Origin: Gemmataceae bacterium
Lineage (GTDB): Bacteria > Planctomycetota > Planctomycetia > Gemmatales > Gemmataceae
Reading direction: 5' to 3'
Assembly (NCBI GenBank): GCA_901538445.1
Contig: LR594584.1
Coordinates: 2,095,681 to 2,159,680, forward strand
DNA: 64,000 bases
Shown here: piece by piece, positions 59,299 to 64,000 of the stretch
How the letters are laid out: each line of letters starts with the position of its first letter
Numbering within the stretch: the first letter of the stretch is position 1
Notes under the pieces: generated by a model
Told to the model about the DNA's origin: nothing
Databases searched by the model: none
The model's input: the letters and a program-made list of their open reading frames with translations, nothing else
Translations under genes and position numbers: made by a program

Positions 59299-60423
59299 GT
59301 GTTCACGCTTTCCCTGCGCCCGCTCGTGTGGCTGACGGCCGGTCTCGTGCTCGGGGGCACCGCCGTCGCGGTCTTCGACCCCACACCCGCCGCGCCCGCG
59401 GCCCCGTCGGTCCCGACCGCCGTGGTCGGGCCGCGGGCCGACAACCCGTTAGTCGCGCCGGGCCTGGTGAAGTGGCACGCTTCCCTCGGAGAAGCCCAAG
59501 ACGCGGCGCGCGTGTCGGGCCGCCCGGTGCTGCTCTTCCACATGATGGGCCAACTCGACAAGCAGTTCTGCTGAACCAACGCGCGCCTCGCGAGGACCGT
59601 GTTGTTCTCATCGAGCGAGGTGGCCGGCGACATCAACGCCGCGTTCGAACCGGTCTGGGAGAGCGTCCGGCCCGCGCCGCTCGTGACCCTCGACTTCGGC
59701 AACGGCCGCGTCGTCCGGCGGACGCTCCAGGGCAATATCGCGACCTACGTGTGCGGACCCGACGGCACCGTGTACGACGTCCTCCCCGGCATCTACACCC
59801 CCGCCGTGTACCGACGCGAACTGGCGGCGTGCAAGGCGCTGGCCGGCTCGCTCTCCGGGCCGACCGCCGCGGACGACCTACGCACCTACCACACGCAACA
59901 GGTGGCGCGGTTGGATGCAGAGATGCGAACACCTCGCGCCGTAGCCGCGGCTCCGGCGATGAAGGCCGTGGCCCAGACCGGCGGCGGCATCAAGGGCGGG
60001 TTCGGCGGGGCCGGCTTCCAGGCTTTCGGTGGCGGGTTCGGCGGGATCGGCGGAATCGGTGGCGGTGCGGGAATCGGCGGTACGGGGTTCGGCGGGGGTG
60101 CAGGGTTCGGGGGTATCGAGGGGCCGACGGAGCGCCTCATCATGGGCCTGCCGGCGGTGCCGGTCGCGGTTCCGGCGGGGCCGCTCGCCGCGCGCCCCGA
60201 CTTGGCCTTCGACGCCGAGGTGAACGAGTTGATCCGCCGCCGGGCGGTTCACGCGCGGCTCGCCGGGGCCGGAACCGTGCGGCCGGACGACGTCAAGAAG
60301 TGGCTGTTCAAGGACGTCCTCCGCGCCGACCTCGATGACCCGCTCCTCGGCCTCGGGCCGGTACTGAACGCCAACTACCCGTTCGCGGACGAGGACCGCG
60401 CCGCGGATCAGGGGCCGCGCTGA
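59299..60423 (+). CDS. Predicted exported thioredoxin-like selenoprotein (in-frame UGA = Sec92)
   Basis: One frame runs from ATG 59299 to the stop at 60423 (374 residues) with a single interruption, TGA at 59572-59574, read here as selenocysteine 92. Before it lies a signal peptide (LRPLVWLTAGLVLGGTAVA), a Pro/Ala linker and SGRPVLLFHMMGQLDKQFC (Cys91), the thioredoxin-like strand and helix. After it the fold continues: ARLARTVLFSSSEVAG, VWESVRPAPLVTLDFGNGRV and YVCGPDGTVYDVLPGIYTP. A Gly-rich segment (about 232-275) precedes a C-terminal domain. A stem-loop begins 3 nt after the UGA, and selC is in the same window. Probable extracytoplasmic Cys-Sec redox protein. A nonsense mutation is the alternative. 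Confidence 0.85.
59577..59604 (+). promoter_or_regulatory. Candidate bacterial SECIS stem-loop
   Basis: CAACGCG (59577-59583) pairs with CGTGTTG (59598-59604), 7 bp with one G-U. Above a small CG/AC internal loop, CCT/AGG closes tetraloop CGCG (59589-59592). The loop lies 15-18 nt after the UGA and has G in its second position, matching the loose bSECIS rule of a G in the first two loop bases at about 16-37 nt. Confidence 0.7.
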
Positions 60424-60431
60424 CCCGCGAT

Positions 60432-60917
60432 TCACTCCCCGGTGCGCGCCTTCTGGTACTTGCCGACCAGTTCGGCCTTCGCCAGGACGTGCCCGGCCAT
60501 CACCGCTTCGAGGGCCGCCTTCGTCGGGTGGTTCAGGTCGGGCAGCGTCACATCGAGCGCGTACAGCTTGAAGAAGTACCGGTGCCGGCCGACCGGCGGG
60601 CACGGGCCGCCGTACCCGGTCCGGTTCCAGTCGTTCGTGCCCTCGAGCGCGCCGGCGGGCAGCGAGTCGCGGTCGAGCGCCTCGGGGAGCCGCTTCAGGT
60701 CCGCCGGGAGGTTGTATAACACCCAGTGGACCCACGTGCGCTTCGGGGCGGCCGGGTCGGGCGCGTCCGGGTCGTCCACGATCAGGGCGAGGCTCTTCGT
60801 CCCGGCGGGCGCGCCGGTCCACGCGAGCGCCGGGGACACGTCGCCGCCCTCGCACGTGTAGTCGCTGGGGATGTCGTGGTCGGCCGCGAACGCCGGCGAG
60901 GTCAGGGTGAACGACAC
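60432..60917 (-). CDS. YbhB/YbcL-type (PEBP, Raf kinase inhibitor-like) protein
   Basis: This encodes 161 residues from GTG 60917 (VSFTLTSPAFAADHDI). The family landmarks are present: YTCEGGDVSPALAWTGAPAG, LIVDDPDAPDP with the anion-site DPD and following WVHWVLYNLP (His-Trp), GYGGPCPPVGRHRYFFKLYALD. Bacterial PEBP proteins of this length are cytosolic or periplasmic small-molecule binders with uncertain roles. No signal peptide is seen. It is convergent with the selenoprotein gene (8 bp between stops). Confidence 0.93.
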   Translation of the reverse strand: MSFTLTSPAFAADHDIPSDYTCEGGDVSPALAWTGAPAGTKSLALIVDDPDAPDPAAPKRTWVHWVLYNLPADLKRLPEALDRDSLPAGALEGTNDWNRTGYGGPCPPVGRHRYFFKLYALDVTLPDLNHPTKAALEAVMAGHVLAKAELVGKYQKARTGE

Positions 60918-61283
60918 GTGAAGTCTCCGGGGAGAGGGGAGAGGTGCGGGCGGTCGCCCACGCACAGCGTACCCCCGAACCAGTGACCGGTGCCACCACG
61001 GAATTGCGGCACCCGAGTTGCCCTTAGTCACGCAAGCCAGAAGGATTCCACACGTTAGCGAGAATTCCGCAGTCCACGAATGCGTGAAAAGTCTGCAACG
61101 ATCGCCCCCCGTTTCGGTATCATGTTCCGTCGGCACCGCCCACCGCCCATCGCCCCGCGGACCCGGCCGTCCGGGATTCCGGACAGGCAGGTGCCGTTGT
61201 CCCGGCAGACGTGGCCCCAAAATCACCCGAACCTTCATACACGAAGCCGACACGCCATCTTGACACACGAAGGCCTCTCCCCA
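60918..61283. other. Non-coding gap, divergent promoters expected
   Basis: 366 bp between the divergent PEBP and receiver genes. AT content is a little higher at 61020-61110 (CCACACGTTAGCGAGAATTC region), where promoters could lie. No repeat family is seen, and the open frame across it is not gene-like. Confidence 0.5.
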
Positions 61284-61796
61284 ATGCCAAGTTCCCATAC
61301 CGCGTGGCCGCCGCTGTCCGTGCTCGTCGTCGACGACTCGGCGGACACCGCGCACAGCCTCGCCGACCTGCTGCGGCTTTACGGGCACGCGGTCCGGGTC
61401 GAACTCGACGGCCGGCGCGCCCTGATGAGCCTCGAGAGCGACGTGCCGGACGTCGTGTTCCTCGACATTCGCATGCCGGGGCTCGACGGGTTCCAGGTGG
61501 CCGAGTCGCTCCGCGCCCGGTGCGGGGGCGGCAAGCAGCCGCTCGTCATCGCGGTCACCGGGGCGGCGTCCGAGGCGGACCGGCTCCGCTCGGCCGGTGC
61601 CGGGTTCGACCTGCACCTCGTCAAGCCGGTCGATCCGGGCGTCCTCGTCGGCATGATGGAGCGGTTCCGCCGGCTCCTCGCACCGTCCATCCCCGCCGCG
61701 GACGTGGCCGCGCACGACACCGGCCGCGGCGGCGACGACTGGGGCGGCGGGTCGAAGTCGTCCCAGTTCGGGTGCTGGCTGACCCGCTCCGAGTAG
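61284..61796 (+). CDS. Single-domain response regulator (receiver)
   Basis: This encodes 170 residues from ATG 61284. The receiver domain starts LSVLVVDDSADTAHSLADLL (acidic pair), has phospho-acceptor Asp61 in VVFLDIRMPGLDGFQ, Thr in IAVTGAAS and Lys in LVKPVDPG. No DNA-binding domain follows; the tail (about 135-170) is Gly/Asp-rich. It resembles CheY-like or Spo0F-like shuttles and is close in sequence type to the receiver of the PAS hybrid kinase. A partner kinase is not adjacent; the LuxR-type regulator is 309 bp downstream. Confidence 0.92.
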   Translation: MPSSHTAWPPLSVLVVDDSADTAHSLADLLRLYGHAVRVELDGRRALMSLESDVPDVVFLDIRMPGLDGFQVAESLRARCGGGKQPLVIAVTGAASEADRLRSAGAGFDLHLVKPVDPGVLVGMMERFRRLLAPSIPAADVAAHDTGRGGDDWGGGSKSSQFGCWLTRSE

Positions 61797-62105
61797 GGGC
61801 GGCACCGGAATTGCAAGCCTGTCGTTGCCGAGAGCCAACCAGGGAGCCTCCCGACGTTGGCTCTCTCCACGTCTGGCGGCAACTCGCGATCGGGTTGCGT
61901 TGAACCCCAGGGCCAGGCGCTCAACAGCAACGGCGACGGGATTCCGCATGCTCCTTGCGCGGCCCGAGCGGCAGCTCCCGCCCCTCGATCGGAACTCAGC
62001 TTCCCGCACCCCACCGGTCCGGCCCGTCACGGGTCCGATGAGCGACCGGCCCCGCCCCCGCCCGTTCGCCCCCCGTGCGCCCCGGCCCCCCATCCGGAGG
62101 GCACC
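61797..62105. other. Non-coding gap, nothing recognised
   Basis: 309 bp without a supported gene. The last about 100 bp are C/G runs (GCCCCGCCCCCGCCCG) preceding the LuxR-type gene. No repeat family or terminator is clear. Confidence 0.45.
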
Positions 62106-62729
62106 GTGAACACCATTCTCGTCCTGCTCGCCAACGGGCGCGCCGCGGCCGGCGGCGGCCCGGAAGATTCCGGTGCGCCCTCGGAAGGGGACGGCCCCGG
62201 GCACGTCGTCGTGGTGCTCGACGCGTCGGCCCCCGGCGACGGCGGCCCGGAGGCGGTCGCCCGACTCGCACCGGCTCGCTCGGACCGCCGGGTCGTCGTC
62301 CTCACCGAATCCGACAACGCGGCGGTCCTGGGCCAGTTCCTCGCCGCCGGCGCGGCCGGGTGCGTGCCGAAGCGGGCCGCGGCCGCCGACCTGGTTCACG
62401 CGATCCGCGCCGCGGCCGGGGGCCGAGCGCTCCCGGACCCGCCGCCGGTCGAGGCCGAAGCGACCGTTGCCCCGGCACCCGCGGCGGCCCCGGCACCCGT
62501 GGGGCCGGAGCCGGCCGCACCGCCCGCGGGGCTGAGCGAGCGGGAGTCGGAGGTCGTGCGGCTCATCGCCCTGGGGCACAGCAACAAGGAGATCGCGGCC
62601 CAGCTCAAGCTCTCGGTCAAGACCGTGGAGACGTACAAGACCCGGTCCATGGAAAAGCTCGACATGCGGAGCCGGGTGGACATCGTGCGGTACGCCGCCC
62701 GCCGCGGGTGGTTCGCCGGCGTCGGGTGA
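62106..62729 (+). CDS. LuxR/FixJ-type regulator with shortened receiver
   Basis: This encodes 207 residues from GTG 62106. The N-terminal part keeps VVVVLDASAPGDGG (Asp in the acceptor place), VVVLTESDN and GCVPKRAAAADLVHAI (the switch Lys), but the first strand lacks the DD acidic pair, so phosphorylation may be lost. An Ala/Pro linker (about 118-140) leads to a LuxR HTH: LSERESEVVRLIALGHSNKE, then IAAQLKLSVKTVETYK, and a terminal RSRVDIVRYAARRG. It probably activates transcription. It precedes the DksA-like gene. Confidence 0.9.
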   Translation: MNTILVLLANGRAAAGGGPEDSGAPSEGDGPGHVVVVLDASAPGDGGPEAVARLAPARSDRRVVVLTESDNAAVLGQFLAAGAAGCVPKRAAAADLVHAIRAAAGGRALPDPPPVEAEATVAPAPAAAPAPVGPEPAAPPAGLSERESEVVRLIALGHSNKEIAAQLKLSVKTVETYKTRSMEKLDMRSRVDIVRYAARRGWFAGVG

Positions 62730-62803
62730 CGGCCCCGTGCGGCGGCACGCAGGGTGCAGGTCTCCCGGGCGGGCGCGGAGCACCCGCCCCACCGGAGACC
62801 ACG

Positions 62804-63577
62804 ATGAACACCTCTCAGACCAAGAAATACCGGGACCAGTTGCAGGCCCTGGCGCGGCGGCTCGGGGCGACCGTCGCCGGCCTCGAGGACCAGGTCCGCA
62901 CGCCCACCGGCGGCGAGGCCGCGGGCGGCATCTCGAACGCGCCCCTGCACCTCGGGGACGTCGGCAGCGAGGCGTACAACCAGGAACTCGGGGCCACCCT
63001 CCTTGAGAACGAGGCGTTCCTCCGCGACGAGGTCGTCGCCGCGCTGGAGCGGCTCGACGCCGGGGCGTTCGGAACGTGCCAGCACTGCACCCGGCCCATC
63101 GGGGCCGAGCGGCTCGAGGCGCTCCCGTACGTGCGGCACTGCGTGCAGTGCGCCAGCAAGCTCCAGGCCGGCCTGGCGGTGAACATGAACGACGGCCGCC
63201 CCGACGGGTGGCTCGGCCGGCCCGGTCACGAGGGGCCGAACCAGACCGGGTCCCCGACCCGCACCGCCGGGCGCGACACGGGCAGCAAGCGGAACGACAC
63301 CCACGCGGCGGGCACGCCCGGGGGCGGCACCGCGGCCGGCGGCCTGGCCGGAACGAACGTCGGGGGCGGCGACCCGGACGGCGCGAACCTCGAGGACGCG
63401 ATGGGCAGCGGCACCCACGACGCCGACGCGCCGGACGCCGCCGACGGCGAGGACCAACCCGAGGCGCTGTCCGGCCCCAGCGGCGGCGCGATCGGGGGTA
63501 CGCCCGCCAACAAGCGGGCCCGCGGCGGCGCACCGGCCCGCCGGGCGGCCAAGCCCCGTGCGAAGAAGGTGACGTGA
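62804..63577 (+). CDS. TraR/DksA-type zinc-finger protein with long disordered tail
   Basis: This encodes 257 residues from ATG 62804 with GGAGACCACG upstream. The helical start (TKKYRDQLQALARRLGATVA) and acidic tip region lead to a C4 zinc finger CQHC (92-95) ... CVQC (113-116), the DksA/TraR signature. From about 130 the chain is Gly/Asp/Thr-rich and disordered, ending basic (RRAAKPRAKKVT). DksA proteins bind RNA polymerase; the tail is unusual. A terminator follows at 63604. Confidence 0.9.
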   Translation: MNTSQTKKYRDQLQALARRLGATVAGLEDQVRTPTGGEAAGGISNAPLHLGDVGSEAYNQELGATLLENEAFLRDEVVAALERLDAGAFGTCQHCTRPIGAERLEALPYVRHCVQCASKLQAGLAVNMNDGRPDGWLGRPGHEGPNQTGSPTRTAGRDTGSKRNDTHAAGTPGGGTAAGGLAGTNVGGGDPDGANLEDAMGSGTHDADAPDAADGEDQPEALSGPSGGAIGGTPANKRARGGAPARRAAKPRAKKVT

Positions 63578-63603
63578 GCCCCGAAGTTGGGGGTGTGAAG
63601 TCG

Positions 63604-63638
63604 GACGCGCGGCCCGTTTCCGGGCCGCGCGTCATTTT
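63604..63638 (+). terminator. Rho-independent terminator
   Basis: A 13-bp stem GACGCGCGGCCCG/CGGGCCGCGCGTC (63604-63616, 63621-63633) with loop TTTC, followed by ATTTT. It lies 27 bp after the DksA-like gene. Confidence 0.88.
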
Positions 63639-64000
63639 GGTGAGACGGGCACCCCCGCAGCCTCACCAGACGGACCCGAATCCGGGTGGCCCGGTGCTCG
63701 ACCGAGTGTGAGCAATCGGGAGTGGTCCGAGCCCGAGCGCCGGGCGAGGGTTCACGCTCACCCCTCGCCCGGCACTCGGGCGCGGACCGGCATCAATCTA
63801 ACGGTCCGGTGTCATACCGGATCCTGGTGATGGGTGCCCGTCGCGTGTGTTCCCCTCTCCCCGCCGCGGGAGAGGGTGCCGCGAGTCCTCGAGCGGCGGG
63901 TGAGGGGGCATCACTCACAGCGCTCAAGTTAAGGCCGACCAGCTACATCCTGGGACCGCGGGCGTCCCGCCCGCTGCTTGGGAGCGCCACAGAGCGGGCG
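63639..64000. repeat. Non-coding window end with family F and hairpin repeats
   Basis: No gene is supported. 63852-63910 is a family F unit (CCCCTCTCCCCGCCGCGGGA...GGGTGAGGGGG). From 63952 the unit TGGGACCGCGGGCGTCCCGC starts, matching the hairpin found inside smc at 57270, and it runs off the window. Confidence 0.8.

Noticed and set aside
59599..60423. Separate gene starting at GTG 59599 after the UGA
   Set aside because: There is no ribosome-binding site, the start lies within a conserved-looking fold, and the frame is continuous with the upstream part.

Overview
The window is very GC-rich and almost fully coding. It reads as a chromosomal segment of a Gemmata-like planctomycete (Gemmataceae). 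The evidence is the type of gene families present: secreted DUF1592/DUF1588-type cytochrome proteins, DUF1080 proteins, an 'ACACCR' paralogue family expanded in Gemmata, WXG100 proteins beside a Ser/Thr kinase, an N-terminal 'VEQLEVRDCPA' surface-protein leader, a ten-PAS hybrid kinase and a very long SMC. Nearly every non-coding gap holds a long inverted repeat.

Layout. 1-2,400: kinase N-terminus (runs off the window), two small helical proteins, a WXG100 protein and a zinc-ribbon protein, all on the minus strand. 2,600-7,200: glutamine synthetase, then short-form 6-phosphogluconate dehydrogenase and 6-phosphogluconolactonase. 7,300-14,000: secreted proteins, namely DUF1080, a di-haem-type DUF1592 protein and a redoxin/cytochrome c/copper-monooxygenase-like fusion. 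14,200-18,700: a HEPN two-gene pair, a Uma2 remnant, tRNA-Ile, an acetyltransferase, a NUDIX hydrolase, an RTX-CAP protein and a thioredoxin. 18,900-24,000: alkaline-phosphatase-fold protein, heptose epimerase, ArnT-like transferase (cell envelope) and a terpenoid-cyclase-fold secreted protein. 24,500-29,500: cytosolic hybrid histidine kinase. 29,700-32,300: tRNA-Sec, a lipoprotein, sucC and tRNA-Lys.

32,336-about 45,265 is a mobile island in the 3' end of tRNA-Lys. It carries a tyrosine integrase with an excisionase-like HTH inserted in it, a replication/recombination set (wHTH protein, primase remnant, Topo VI-A-like TOPRIM protein, DUF669 protein, AlpA-like protein), unknown genes, and a type III restriction-modification pair. 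The restriction subunit is cut by an ISAs1-family element (45,266-46,515), and the far end of the island appears lost.

46,900-64,000 returns to chromosomal genes: a secreted TIM-barrel protein, a TerB-like protein, a Pro/Ala-rich haem-motif protein, a FlgI-like HEAT lipoprotein, smc, a predicted selenoprotein, a PEBP-family protein, two response-regulator proteins and a TraR/DksA-type zinc protein.

The strongest finding is a selenocysteine signal in two parts. A 95-nt tRNA-Sec lies at 29,719-29,813. A thioredoxin-like secreted gene (59,299-60,423) has a single in-frame UGA directly after a Cys codon, with a stem-loop at the spacing expected of a bacterial SECIS. Second is a set of palindromic repeat families that also sit in frame inside the SMC coding sequence. 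All assignments come from reading the sequence; no database search was run.
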